Numbered from the stretch's first letter, positions 10,960 to 21,010 are shown. The stretch: 64,000 nucleotides of DNA from Notamacropus eugenii (GCF_028372415.1 NC_092872.1:515096224-515160223); one strand, 5' to 3'. A program made the numbers and translations. The notes: generated by a model not told the origin, from the sequence alone.

Positions 10960-11510
10960 CATTCACAGGGAAATGATGCAAAGCGAAAAATGAACCAGCG
11001 ACTCAGTGATACCACTACTAGGCCTGTGAAACAAAGAAATCAGAAACAGCACTTCTTTTTGTTGTGGCAAGGAACTGGAACCTGAGAGGATGCCCATTAG
11101 CTGGGGAATGGCTGAGTAAATTATGGTATATGAATGTGATGGAATATTAGTGTGTTTTAAGAAATGATGAAGGGGCTAGTTTCAGACAGACCTGGGAAGA
11201 GTTGCATGAACTGATAGGTAAACAATTTATACAGTTGTATAAACACTGTGATGGCAAGCAATTTGAAAGAATACAATGCCCAAAAATGATTCCAGAAGAC
11301 TCACGATGAAACATTCTATCCACCATCATACAGAAAGTGATAGATTCAGGGTGCAGAGTGAGATAAATTTTTTTTGTACATGACCAATGTGGGAATTTGA
11401 GTTACAATTCATATTAAAACAAAGATTTTTTTTCTTTTCAAGAAAGAAAGGGGGAGGTAGAACAGAAAGAAGGATTTTTGTTAATTAAAAATAATTGACT
11501 TTGTATTTTG
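10960..11510 (+). mobile_element. L1 3' end, sense, diverged
   Basis: 'gttgtggcaaggaactggaa', 'gaatggctgagtaaattatg' and 'tgaatgtgatggaatattag' follow the end of L1 ORF2 as in the copy at 43370-43460. A 3' UTR follows, with 'acatgaccaatgtgg' and a purine block. ORF2 is not open here. Older than the copy at 42915. Confidence 0.75.
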
Positions 11511-11534
11511 CAGTCATTAAAGTTCAAAAACAGC

Positions 11535-11582
11535 AAAGAAAAGAGGAAGAAGGGAGGAAGAAAAAAGAAGGGAAGAAAAAAG
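11535..11582. repeat. Purine-rich low-complexity tract
   Basis: Nearly uninterrupted A/G sequence just after the L1 tail. Confidence 0.8.
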
Positions 11583-11599
11583 GCATGCCCTTGAAAATC

Positions 11600-11895
11600 T
11601 TATATTTTATCAGGAGAGACATCACATATGCATACAAGTATATAGAAGATAAATAGATAATAAATGCAAAGTAACTTTGCAGGAGTGATTATTAGACATT
11701 GGAGAGAATCAGGAAAGACTCAGGTACTACTGTTTGAGTTGGACTTTGAAGGAAGCTCGGGAAACTAGGGAGGCAGAAATGAGGAGGAGGGCATTCCACT
11801 CAGAAAGGACAGCCTATGCAAAGGTATAGAGAGAGGAGATGGTGTGTCATGTGTAATGAATGTGAGGAAGTTCAGCTTGGCTGGATTGTACTGTT
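11600..11895 (-). mobile_element. L2 LINE, antisense
   Basis: 'ttggactttgaaggaagctc', 'agggcattccactcagaaag', 'gcctatgcaaaggtatagag' match the antisense L2 3' region. The 3' terminus itself is missing. Confidence 0.75.
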
Positions 11896-12009
11896 CTAAT
11901 GACACCTTTAACTTTTAAAAAAATTTGATGTGTTCTCCAGGCCTTTTGCCTCCCTCTCACACATTCATGTTCATTCAGGCTATTTCACTGGAAAAAAAGA
12001 AGAGGGTGG

Positions 12010-12075
12010 AGGAGGTAGAAGGAGAATTTTTGTTAATTAAAAAAAAAGGTGACTATTTTGTGGTCCTTAAAGACT
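12010..12075 (+). mobile_element. Second copy of an L1-tail module
   Basis: 'ttttgttaattaaaa' with flanking 'gaggtagaa' and 'cttaaag' repeats the module at 11454-11523 in the same order, about 560 bases downstream. Either a second tail fragment or a local duplication. Confidence 0.45.
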
Positions 12076-12363
12076 TAACTCCTCTAAGAGTGATGGGTTG
12101 AAGTAGATACCAGGCTGTTTTGTTTCTTGGTGTTGGCACAGGCAAAGAGTCGGATGGGGGAGGATTTAAGGTGATTGACTGATGTTAGATGTATGAGGAT
12201 AATGCCTTATAGGTGTCATCTCTCTGTGTCTGACTGGAAAACCAAGTATTGGCTCCACTGGGACCTCTCCTGGGGTGGGAGGAGGGGAAAGAGGGCTTGA
12301 CTTAGTTGAGTCTCAGCTCAGTCACTTGCCCATTAGCTATCCACGTTATCTCCATCCCTTAAG

Positions 12364-12448
12364 CAGGGCTTCCTAAACTGTGGGTCTGACCCATCTGGGG
12401 TTTAAGCACTGAAGGGGTTGCGACTGAAAGAAGTTTTAAGAAGCCCTG
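12364..12448. mobile_element. hAT-type MITE, 85 bases
   Basis: CAGGGCTTCCTAAAC at the left and the reverse complement CAGGGCTTCTTAAAAC at the right are terminal inverted repeats. Flanks CCTTAAG (left) and CCTTAGAG (right) look like a worn 8-base TSD, as hAT elements make. No coding capacity. Confidence 0.75.
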
Positions 12449-12454
12449 CCTTAG

Positions 12455-12562
12455 AGTATGAGCTCCTAGTCAGGGATTAGTTTGGGCTTTGCTGCTCTTT
12501 GTATGTCCAGCTCTTAGTATATTGTCTGGCACATAGTAAATGCTTAATAATTGTGTACTGAC
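12455..12562 (+). mobile_element. L2 3' end, sense
   Basis: 'atgagctcctagtcagggat' and 'tgtctggcacatagtaaatg' followed by 'cttaataa' are the sense L2 terminus. Confidence 0.8.
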
Positions 12563-12700
12563 CAAACACTGATTGGCACTGGGCAAGTCACTTTATTCCT
12601 CCCCCGCCTTACACTTAGTTTCCTCATCTGAAAATTCAGGATAATGATACTTGCACTACCTAATTCAAGGAATTATTGTGAGATATGCTATAGAAATGAG
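12563..12700 (+). mobile_element. MIR SINE
   Basis: 'cactgggcaagtcactttat', 'agtttcctcatctgaaaatt', 'attattgtgagatatgctat' in MIR order. Confidence 0.75.
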
Positions 12701-12977
12701 AGATTTTATTTTATTTTATTGCCTGAAGCACAAGACTAGCTAATGGGGTGGGAGTAGAGGAGGGAAAAAAAGTGATGACTGAACACATATTGAATTTATT
12801 AATGGAGCCACAAATGTATTGCAGAGCTGTCTTGCTTTGGCTGCAGACAGAACCAAGACCTTTGGAATCTGAGAAGCAAAAGAAGACTCCACCTCTCCCA
12901 GGTCTAGGAGACTAAGAGTAGCTGCTAAAGTCATTGCTATTGACAAGAGACTGAAGGAAGCTTTTCCTAAGGATGAG

Positions 12978-13046
12978 GAGAATGATAGATGATAGATTTA
13001 GATAGGAAGATAGAGGATAGATATACCGGCAGGCAGACAGATAGAC
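12978..13046. repeat. Imperfect GATA/CAGA microsatellite
   Basis: Interrupted GATAGAT units followed by CAGACAGATAGACAGA. Confidence 0.85.
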
Positions 13047-13054
13047 AGAGTGAG

Positions 13055-13255
13055 TGAGAGACTTATTAAGTGCTCACTGTATGCCAGGTGCTTAGATAGA
13101 GTTAGAGATGAATGAGACAGAGAAAATTCAATTCAACAAAGTGTATGCTATGCTAGGGATTGGAGGAGGTAAAAAATTTAAATAAGATCCAGTTTCCTTC
13201 TATCATGAAGCTTATGGTTTGTTAGAAGAGAGGAGTATTAACATGTAGCTAGGAT
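13055..13255 (-). mobile_element. L2 3' end, antisense, two overlapping pieces
   Basis: 'ttattaagtgctcactgtat' with 'gccaggtgc', then a second start 'attcaacaaagtgtatg' leading to 'tttccttctatcatgaagct'. It looks like one L2 tip next to another. Confidence 0.7.
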
Positions 13256-13267
13256 ATACACTGATAC

Positions 13268-13512
13268 ATAGTAATAATAATAGTAACTTTTATAGGGCAC
13301 TTTCATTTGCAAAGCACTTTACATAATCTTGTAAAATGACCCTGTGAGTTGGGTGCTATTATTATTATTACCATTTTACAGATGAGAAAACTCGGGACAA
13401 GAGAAGTTAAATAACTTGTCTAGGGTCACACAGTTAGTGAAGTATCTGAGGCAGGGGTCAAACTCAGGTTTTTGTGACTCTAAATCTGCCACTCTTCCCT
13501 GAGTGCCACCTT
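13268..13512 (-). mobile_element. Type B CORE-SINE, antisense, near full length
   Basis: 'tttgcaaagcactttacata', 'attttacagatgagaaaact', 'ctagggtcacacagttagtg', 'tctgaggcaggggtcaaact'. A short ATT triplet expansion occurs at 13359-13370. Confidence 0.9.
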
Positions 13513-13534
13513 ATTGCCATGCTACATGTAGCAT

Positions 13535-13720
13535 GATGCTACAGAAAGAGCACTGAGACTGGAACCAGAGGAGCCAACTTCAAACTCTGGCTCTGGTCCT
13601 TACTGGACCTTACCTGGGTGGCCTTGGATAAGTCACTTAACATCTCTGTTCCTCAATTTCCTGATCTGTAAAACAAGGAGATTGGAATGGATGACCTTAG
13701 AGGTCCCTTCTAGCTGGGTA
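13535..13720 (+). mobile_element. MIR SINE
   Basis: 'gctacagaaagagcactgag', 'gccttggataagtcacttaa', 'tttcctgatctgtaaaacaa', 'ttagaggtcccttctagctg' in order; near full length. Confidence 0.9.
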
Positions 13721-13984
13721 AACACATCAGAGATGAACAATCAAAGTGTTTTGTGAGTTCCTTGTTATTGATTATGGAAGAAGGCTGATTGATGTTATCA
13801 AAGCAGACCATAAACAGAGGAGAGGAAGGTGCATTCTCAACAGGAATGCTCTTCACCAATATAATCATCTGATTGACAAATGTGCCTGCTTTGTCCTCAG
13901 ACCTATGTGTGGTGACCTTGGGGCAGAGTTTTTGTGACATATGGAATCAGAAGAGCTGAGTTCAACAACTGTTGCAGCCATTAT

Positions 13985-14190
13985 CAGAGAGGCAGTATGG
14001 AGTAGTGGCTAGGGCATGAGACTCAGAGTCAGGAAGACCTGGGTTCAGATCCTATCTCATTCACTAGTAAGATAGTTAATTTACCCTATTTCCCTCCAAC
14101 CTTCCTGAACCTCAGTTTCCTCATCTGTAAAATGTGTGAGTTGAACAAGATGGCTTCTAAGGTCCAGTCCAGCTTTAAATCTAGGTCCTT
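13985..14190 (+). mobile_element. MIR SINE
   Basis: 'gtatggagtagtggctaggg', 'agtcaggaagacctgggttc', 'cagtttcctcatctgtaaaa', 'ggcttctaaggtccagtcca'. Near full length with an unusual insert of about 25 bases at 14075-14100. Confidence 0.9.
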
Positions 14191-14191
14191 G

Positions 14192-14330
14192 TAACACTGA
14201 GTAAGTCACGTGATCTCTCTGGGCTTCATCTGCCATACCATAGTAAATTGACCCTGCATACCTCACAGTAGTTATGAGGGTCAAGTGAAGTCATTATGGT
14301 AAACTACCTTGCAAACTACTGGATGAAACA
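14192..14330 (+). mobile_element. Second MIR SINE fragment
   Basis: Starts mid-core with 'gagtaagtcacgtgatctct' and continues to 'acctcacagtagttatgagg'. The head is missing where it abuts the previous MIR. Confidence 0.7.
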
Positions 14331-14499
14331 CAATGTAGGGCATTATTTTGGGGGTATCTGCCCTTGAGGAAGTAAGATGAACACACGTGAACAAATTAGA
14401 GAATAAAACAGTATATGATGCAGCCCTAATTGTGTATTGTAAGTATAAGAGGAGCTTACTCATCCATCCATTTGTCCCTTCATACATGCATTCCATTCA

Positions 14500-15300
14500 T
14501 TTATGAACAAGTGGAGCAACTGCTGTGTGCAAAACATTGTGCTATGTGCTGTGAGAGAGACAGAAGTAAATAATAATCACTATTTTATTACTGCTTGATG
14601 TAACTTTTTAATAGATTTTACAGTCTCTATCCTCCAGGAGTTTGTGGTCTAGTCCCATAAGAGAGATAGAAAAGGAATTTTTCAAGTGAATGTGTAAAAA
14701 ACATTAAATCCAAGCTCTGTGCTAAGATCTAAGACTAAAAATAAAAAAACAAATATAATTCTTGCCATCAAGGAACTTATATTCTTTTTTATATTAATTT
14801 GATTTGTTTTCAGTGTTCTACAATCACTACCATATAACTTAGATTATTTTTCCCCTCCCTCCCCCCTCCCTCCCCCTCCCCTCCCCTCCCTGAGACAGTA
14901 TACAATTTTATATAGGTTCTATACATACATTCCTATTAAATACATTTTCACTATAGTTATGTTGTGTAGGAGAATTAAAATGAGTGGGAGAAATCATATA
15001 ACAAACCAAAACATAATACAAAAGAAAATGATCTGCTACATTATGCAATTAAATTCCAAAGTTCTTTCTCTGGGTATGGAAGGCATTTTGCCTTAAAAGA
15101 CTATTGGGATTTTTTTTAAGTCCTTGCATTGCCAAGGAAGGGAACTTATATTCTAATGGTGGGGAAAGGAGGTGGACAACATATACGGGGTGTGGTGGTC
15201 AAGGAAGGGGTGCTTTGTTTTCAGGAAGTTAACAGGATAGTGAGTGAGGACCAAGGGGAGTAGGCTAACACATCTCTTCTAGTATTAAAAGCAGTTTGAT
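14500..15300 (-). mobile_element. L2 LINE 3' region, antisense, split by L1
   Basis: 'gctgtgtgcaaaacattgtg' (14521 on) is one antisense L2 tip and 'ccaagctctgtgctaagatc' (14710 on) another. 'aaggaacttatattct' is interrupted by L1 and resumes at 15141 with 'ggaacttatattctaatggt'. Confidence 0.75.
14786..15140 (-). mobile_element. 5'-truncated L1, antisense, with perfect TSD
   Basis: A 14-base TSD, GGAACTTATATTCT, lies at 14772-14785 and 15141-15154. Between them is a T run (inverted poly-A), a C-rich block (14852-14890), 'acatacattcctattaaata' and 'aaagttctttctctgg', i.e. an L1 3' UTR reversed. About 355 bases; no ORF2. It is inserted into an L2 copy. Confidence 0.93.
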
Positions 15301-15316
15301 CATGGTTTATAGTTCT

Positions 15317-15565
15317 GGGGGAAGCTAGGTGTAGTGGATAGGGCCTGGAGCCAGGAAGACTCATCTTTATGAGTTCAAATCCAGCCTCAGACACTTACTT
15401 GTTGTATGACTCTGGACAAGTCACTTAATCCTGTTTGCCTCAATTTCCTTATCTGTAAAATGACCTGGTTAAAGAATTGGCAAATCATTCCAGTATCTCT
15501 GCCAAGAAAACCCTAGATGGGGTCGTGAAGAATCAGACCCTACTGAAATGACCCAACAACAAAAT
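15317..15565 (+). mobile_element. Type A SINE with BovB-like tail, sense
   Basis: Head 'aagctaggtgtagtggatag', core 'ctcaatttccttatctgtaa', then 'tgccaagaaaaccctagatg' and the tail 'gaagaatcagaccctactga', ending in CAACAACAAAA. TATAGTTCT on the left and TATGGTTCT on the right may be a TSD. Confidence 0.9.
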
Positions 15566-15855
15566 TATGGTTCTAGAGCTGGAGGAGAGTGAGGAGGAAG
15601 AAAGAGTGTATGGGGCAGCAGCAAGGTAGCCAGGTTGTAAAGGAGGTAGCAAGAGAGAGAGGGAACTGAATTGAAACATGGCTGGGACATTTCTGAAATA
15701 GTGGTCTGGGAGAGGCAGTCATTAATCAAGATATCTCAGAAGAGAGATCACTGCAGTTTGGTCTAGAGTCTTCAAGAGGAACAGGACATGAGCAGGGAAA
15801 CTAAAGGATGGGTCGGAATTGGATAGATGAAACTAAGCCCAATTTTTACTAAGGC
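15566..15855. other. Unassigned, purine-rich
   Basis: AG-rich text reminiscent of the antisense L2 interior, without a clear landmark. No gene. Confidence 0.35.
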
Positions 15856-16115
15856 TAAACCAGGTGGGTCAGTGGATAGAACTCTGGGTCTGGAGTCAGG
15901 AAGACTTGACTTAAGATCTGGCCTCAGACACTTACTAGCTATATGATCCTGAGCAAGTCACTTAACCTCTGTCTGCCTCAGTTTCCTCAACTGTAAAATG
16001 GGGATAATACTATCACTTACCTCCTAGAGTTGTTGTTGGGATTAATATTTATAAAGCATTTAGCACAATGCCTGGCACATAGTAGGTGCTACATAAATGT
16101 TAGCTATCATTATTA
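15856..16115 (+). mobile_element. Type B CORE-SINE, sense, with L2-like tip
   Basis: 'gtgggtcagtggatagaact', 'ggagtcaggaagacttgact', 'cctcagtttcctcaactgta', then 'acaatgcctggcacatagta' and 'gctacataaatgttagctat'. The 3' end carries the L2-like GCCTGGCACATAGTAGGTGC motif, the classic MIR/L2 shared terminus. Confidence 0.9.
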
Positions 16116-16417
16116 ATTAATTATTCTTTCACTCCTACACATAATATAATAACCTGGATAGTCTCCACTATGATAGCTGTGACAATGATAGGGAGCATTC
16201 AGACCTGGGAATAAGCACATTCACAAACTTGAACATCTACTCACTCTTAAATCATCTTGCCATCTCACTCTTTTTCCATATGCTTGTGTAGCTAGGCATC
16301 TTTTCCATTTAAGACTTTGACTGATGAATCAAAGGGACTGCTTCTGGGGTTCATGGAAAGCCTTACCCCCCAAAATGTTTCACACAAATAACTTTGGTTA
16401 GTGTGGCATGAGAGTGA
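16116..16417. other. No gene seen
   Basis: Single-copy-looking DNA. It contains the pre-insertion side of the SINE at 16430. Confidence 0.4.
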
Positions 16418-16429
16418 ATCCTCTGATTT

Positions 16430-16744
16430 GTATGTGTTCATCTTTCATTGCTGAAGAAGACCATGCCATGAGATAATGCTTGCATGACTTGCACTTGACT
16501 TTGTTTTGAGTGAGGGAGGGCTGTGCAGGTCACCAGCCTCACTTCTCCTTCAGAACCATCTGAATCCAGCGACCAGATATTTATCAGGATGACTGGAGAT
16601 GACCCAGGATGAGGTAATTGGGGTTAAGTGACTTGCCCAAGGTCACACAGATAGTGAGTGTCAAGTGTCTGATGTAAGATTTGAACTCAGATCCTCCTGA
16701 CTCCTGCACTGGTGCTCTATCTGCTGCACCACCTAGCTGCCCCC
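16430..16744 (-). mobile_element. Full-length type R SINE (RTE tail), perfect TSD
   Basis: A perfect 12-base TSD, ATCCTCTGATTT, flanks it at 16418-16429 and 16745-16756. Read on the minus strand, a tRNA-like head (GGCAGCTAGGTGGTGCAGCA) leads to 'cttgggcaagtcacttaacc'. It then passes through 'aattacctcatcctgggtca' into a second module ending 'catggtcttcttcagcaatg'. That ending resembles the 3' end of the RTE LINE at 30823-31815. About 315 bases, apparently complete. Confidence 0.92.
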
Positions 16745-16756
16745 ATCCTCTGATTT

Positions 16757-17300
16757 AGAGTTACAGAGGATAGTCACATCTTCCCCCTCAAAGACTTAGT
16801 GACCCTATCTGTAAAATGGATTCTCTCTGCTTAGAGTTTAGGACATGCAACAAATATCTTTGAAGAGAGAGAGAGATTGAGATGAAGAGGCGCTCAATGA
16901 GTCAGTGATCCAATGCTTCCATTGTATGATTTTAGTATTTGGGTATTGGCTTAACATGATCCTCAGTAGAGTTTGTGGTAGCTGCCCAGGCTAAAAAGAC
17001 TCTCTAGGTCATGCTTGTCTTGCCTATGACTCAAAACATCTCTCAAAGGAGTCCATCTTGCTGTGTGATGAAGATGGGAAAAAAGAAATACTATCTTTCA
17101 TGAGGAATCCTGGAGGGATCCACACAAGGCTAAAAGAAGGTGTGTTGAAGTGGAGATACAATTAGATTAACCTCCTAGGTCATCAACATTATTTTGTTTT
17201 ATTGTAACAGAATTTTGTCACAATGGACACATGAATAGAAATCCCTTTCCCACTCTATAGAAGCTGGAAATGAAACACAGTTAATATCTCCATTGAGAAT
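16757..17300. other. No gene seen
   Basis: Unassigned DNA with a short GA run (16863-16875). Confidence 0.4.
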
Positions 17301-17301
17301 T

Positions 17302-17612
17302 AGAGGAAGGAAGGAGGAAAGAAAGGAAAGAAAGAAGAAAGGGAGGAGGTTGTTGGGCTTGTCCGTTCCCAAAGAGGACCATGACATCAAGATGATGACA
17401 TGACTTGCCCTTGACTTTGATTTGAGTGAGGGAGGGCTGTGCAAGGTCACCAACCTCACTTTCTTCTCCTGAGCCATCTGGGTCCACTGGCCTGATATTT
17501 ATCAGGATGACTGGAGATGGCCCAGGATGCAATGAAGAAAGAAAGGAAGGAGGGAAGGAAGAAAGGAAGGAAAGAAGAGAGGGAGAAGGAAAGGAAGGAA
17601 GGAAAAAAGAAA
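17302..17612. repeat. GGAA-type purine tracts flanking a SINE
   Basis: A/G-only tetranucleotide-like sequence at about 17302-17351 and 17534-17612, split by a type R SINE. Predicted proteins of Lys/Glu/Arg repeats here are artefacts. Confidence 0.9.
17355..17533 (-). mobile_element. Type R SINE, tail module only, antisense
   Basis: 'aaagaggaccatgacatcaa', 'agtgagggagggctgtgcaa', 'gagccatctgggtcc', 'gactggagatggcccaggat'. The tRNA-like head is missing (5' truncation). It sits inside the purine tract. Confidence 0.9.
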
Positions 17613-17690
17613 ATATTTAGTACTTACTATGCTCTAGACATTTTGCTAAGTGCTTTACAAATTTTATCTCATTTTGTCCCAGGAACAAGA
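17613..17690 (-). mobile_element. SINE/L2 3' fragment, antisense
   Basis: 'agtacttactatgctctaga' then 'gctaagtgctttacaaattt' and 'tatctcattttg'. This is the antisense 3' part of a type B-like SINE. Confidence 0.6.
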
Positions 17691-17699
17691 AGAATGAGA

Positions 17700-18035
17700 T
17701 ACACACTTGCCCCATTCCTCCTCTGACTCTCTGAACCCCTTTTAGTTGCCAGTTTGATAAGGTGTTGTGTTTGACCGGATCTGACCTTGGTAGTTAGTAA
17801 CTCACCAATCCCTAACACCAAAAACCCTTTCTAACCTCAAATCACTTGGCCCAAGAAGCTTAAATAATCAAATTTAAAGAGTCATTATCTGTATGGATAC
17901 CCCTGAGAATGATGCTTTGTTTCTTTTGCTATTACAGAAGACACCAGCCCCTCTGATATTTTACTGTTAGGGTGCTTTGCCCCTGGAAGTACCCTGGACT
18001 TTGATAGGTGAGCTTTTATCTTTCCTGGAACCCGA
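17700..18035. other. No gene seen
   Basis: Unassigned; possibly a very old L2 interior. Confidence 0.35.
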
Positions 18036-18039
18036 TCCC

Positions 18040-18155
18040 TAGTTCACTTCCCTGCCACCAGCTCTGTCGAAGGATTGTCTTAGCTGTTCATATCTCTAGC
18101 TTTTTGTATGCCTGTAACATAGCAAGTACCTAAGAAATGCTTTAATTAACTCTCT
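18040..18155 (+). mobile_element. L2 3' end, sense, diverged
   Basis: 'tttgtatgcctgtaacatag' and 'agtacctaagaaatgcttta' are a worn sense L2 terminus. Confidence 0.55.
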
Positions 18156-18159
18156 TTGT

Positions 18160-18265
18160 CTCTAGGATGGAAGAAACATTAGAGATCATATTTATTATAT
18201 GCCCACTTTTTACAGATAAGGAAACTGAAGCTCAGAGATTTGACTTGGACAAAGACAAACAGATA
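18160..18265 (-). mobile_element. MIR fragment, antisense
   Basis: 'gaaacattagagatcatatt', 'tacagataaggaaactgaag', 'ctcagag'. It stops before the head. Confidence 0.7.
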
Positions 18266-18712
18266 ATAATAATTGCTCACATTTATGTAATTCTTTAAGA
18301 GCTATAAAGTATTTTACATTCATTTTTTCATTTGAAATTCACAACAACCCTATGAGGAAGGTGATAGTATTATCCTCATTTTACAGATGATAAAACTGAG
18401 GCTCAAAGAGAATCACGTGACCATTTGGAGAATCAGAGATTTAGAGCTGAAAGGGATTCAGAGACCATCTAGACTAACCCCTCCATTTTATAGATGAGGA
18501 AACTGAAGTCCAGGGAAGTTAAATAACTTGCCAGTGCTACTAAGTATTGGGATTTAAATCAATTCCAACCCACAAGCCATTAGTTGTATTGTTTTGCTGC
18601 TCTGCCATGCTGTGACATTGAGGTGTGCCTTAGACTATTCTGAGACTTGATCCTGTTTCATATACCTCTAAAACCAACACTCTTCCTACTATGTCATACC
18701 ACCTCTAATTTG
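18266..18712 (-). mobile_element. Type B CORE-SINE, antisense, split by a MIR
   Basis: First part 18266-18430 ('acaacaaccctatgaggaag', 'ttttacagatgataaaactg'). The head part 'accaacactcttcctactat' resumes at about 18671. The MIR at 18432-18612 lies between. Confidence 0.7.
18432..18612 (-). mobile_element. MIR SINE nested in a type B SINE
   Basis: 'agatttagagctgaaaggga', 'tagatgaggaaactgaagtc', 'cttgccagtgctactaagta'; a near-complete antisense MIR. Confidence 0.8.
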
Positions 18713-18715
18713 TAG

Positions 18716-19405
18716 CTGTGCCAAGTAGGTCAGTAGCCAACTGGGCTTGAGCTAGTAACTATCAGGCAGTAAGGCATCCAGTGAAATTGAGACTAAGGAA
18801 ATATCAGGTGTTAACATCCAATAAATGAGGATTGAGCTTGAATTTTTGAAAAAGAAAAGTCAATTCATCAGGTTTCAAGAAGTCCATCATGGTACAGGTT
18901 AGTGTAGACTTAACGTGGGGGTTTTATTATAGGAATAGGTAAGCGCTAATCAGGGAACCTGCAGAATATCATGGACTAAGTTGTCAACTTAACTTACCTT
19001 CCAGAGAATTGACAATTACATGGTGGCCGGTTTCCACTGGTGTGTAACCCAACACAGCCACTTTCTTAAAAGTCGGTAACTAAATTTGAGGTGCCGAAAG
19101 AAATATTGCAGAAGAAATAATGCTTTAGGGAACATTTATATGCTTTAGAGTGAATTAATGCCTCAAAAAAAAAAAAAAAGTTCCCGACCTTCTCTGTGCA
19201 CAAATACATACTTTCAACATTCTTTTTTTAGGCACCAAGTATTTTAATAGCAGTGTAAATCAGATTTTACAGGCCACATATTTAAAGTATGGAGTTCATT
19301 AAATGTGTGAAATTGGACATGGGCTTCAGGGTGTGGCTGAGGTCCCCAGTAATGAATCACAAATTGTGTTAGAATTTCAGATCCAGTTCAATAGGCCAGA
19401 ATTCA
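18716..19405. other. No gene seen
   Basis: Unassigned DNA with an A run at about 19166-19179. Confidence 0.4.
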
Positions 19406-19409
19406 CTGT

Positions 19410-19832
19410 TATGATTCTAGAAGAAAGAAAGTCTTTACTGAGGCCTTTGCAAGACCCCTTTCCCCAGAATGCTATTGGGCTGAGAAGTTGGAGAGGGTCT
19501 CAACAAAGGCAACAAGGATTGGGAAGGGCCTTGACTACAAGCCACATGAAGACTGATTGCATGAACTAAAGAGAAGATTTAGAGGTGACGTGATAGCTGT
19601 CTTCAAGTATTTGGAGGGCTGTCCTTAAGAGAGGGCTTTGATTGGTTTTGCTTGACCCCAGAGGGAAGAGCTCAAAGCTGTGGGTAGAAGTTGCCAAGGG
19701 GCAGATTTAGGTGCAACATCATGAAAAACTTCCTAATAGCTAGTATACTCCTCAAGTCAGATGGATTTACGCGGAAAAGGAGTGGTTTCCCATTACTAAA
19801 GATCTGTAAGCAAAAGCTGGAGGATCACTTTT
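19410..19832 (+). mobile_element. L3/CR1-type LINE 3' region, sense
   Basis: 'gatagctgtcttcaagtatt', 'cttgaccccagagggaag', 'gtgggtagaagttgcc', 'aaaaacttcctaatagct' and 'agctggaggatcac' are the C-terminal ORF2/3' region of the L3/CR1 lineage in sense order. It is broken by substitutions, and the longest open part (19303-19569) does not cover the RT core. Confidence 0.8.
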
Positions 19833-20185
19833 TTTTTTTTTAGCTTACTCCCGTCTCCATGCCACATGTTCTCCACTTGGACCATCATTTCTACTTCCTC
19901 TCCACTAGAAACTTGGACTCCTCCCCAAGAACCCCCCTGGGCTCTGATTGGCAAGCTTTTGCTTTATTATGCCTGGCTTTATCCAGGCTTTCACTTCACT
20001 TTTTGACCAGCTCCATACCATAACTTCTGCACTCCCAGCCCCCCAAGTCACCACTGTTTCTATATGTGTTGTCTTGCCCTATGAGATTATAAACTCATTG
20101 AGGGTACAGACTGTCTAACTTACCTGTATTTGGATCCCCGTTGTTTAGCACAGTACATAGCACATTAAATGTTTAATAAATACTG
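19833..20185 (+). mobile_element. T run, then L2 3' end
   Basis: A T11 tract at about 19831-19841 precedes pyrimidine-rich text. From about 20060, 'gattataaactcattgaggg' and 'gcacagtacatagcacatta' are the sense L2 terminus. Confidence 0.65.
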
Positions 20186-20595
20186 TCTTTATAGAAAGGA
20201 TTGTTTATAGAAAAGAATTGTTTAAGTTTGGGTTCGTCTTGATGGCTTCTGGAGTCCCTTCTACCAATGAGAGTCTGTGAATTGGGTGAGGGTAAGGAAA
20301 AGGGGGATGGGTAGACTCTTTTCTCTGTGCTACATTTGTTCCCAGCACAATTGTGAGTTCTTTGAGGTTGGGCTCTCAAGATCAATGCACTTTAGCCTGT
20401 CAATTAGCAAACAAGTCCAGGATCTCTCTTCTCCAAACTCTCACCAACTCTACCACTTGCACAGTTGTGGAATATTGACTAATCAATCTTCATCAGTATG
20501 GAGAGTCCCCATGAGCCTTTGAACCATGAGTTAATAAATGCATATAAAAAGATCACTAATAATACAAAGGAAGTTCTTTACCCAAGCTTATTCAT
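20186..20595. other. No gene seen
   Basis: Unassigned. Short frames on both strands have no domain. Confidence 0.4.
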
Positions 20596-20599
20596 CTAC

Positions 20600-20868
20600 C
20601 TCAGATGATATTCTACCCCAGTTCGGATGCCACTTTCTTCATTAAGTTATTTCTGATTTCTTCATCTAGAGAAAGCTTGTTTCTACATCTTTTGTTCTTG
20701 TCTTTGACTTCTATGTTCTTATCATATACTGTTTGTATCATAGTTTATTCCTCGTCTAGCTGTAAGCTCCCTATGGCCAGAACTGTGTCACGTTTTCATC
20801 TTGGGATCTCCAAGGCCAGGCATGGGACCTTGATCATAGGAGGTTCTTGAAAAATATCTGCTGACTTT
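20600..20868 (+). mobile_element. L2 3' region, sense
   Basis: 'tagctgtaagctccctatgg' and 'ctccaaggccaggcatggga' near the end, preceded by the pyrimidine-rich L2 3' region. Confidence 0.7.
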
Positions 20869-20879
20869 CATTGAAAGAT

Positions 20880-21010
20880 AATCAGTGCTATAGGAATTCA
20901 GAGGAAGGATATGTACCTGTGAGCTGGGAGTGATCTTGGAAGGATTTCTGGAGGCAGTAGGACTTGAACTAGTCCTTGAAGGTTGGTGAGGGTTTAAATA
21001 AATGGTGGAA
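20880..21010 (-). mobile_element. L2 fragment, antisense
   Basis: 'ggacttgaactagtccttga' followed by 'aggttggtgag' matches the antisense L2 interior. Confidence 0.6.

Noticed and set aside
17517-17726. Lys/Glu/Arg-rich frame
   Set aside because: Product of the GGAA purine tract.
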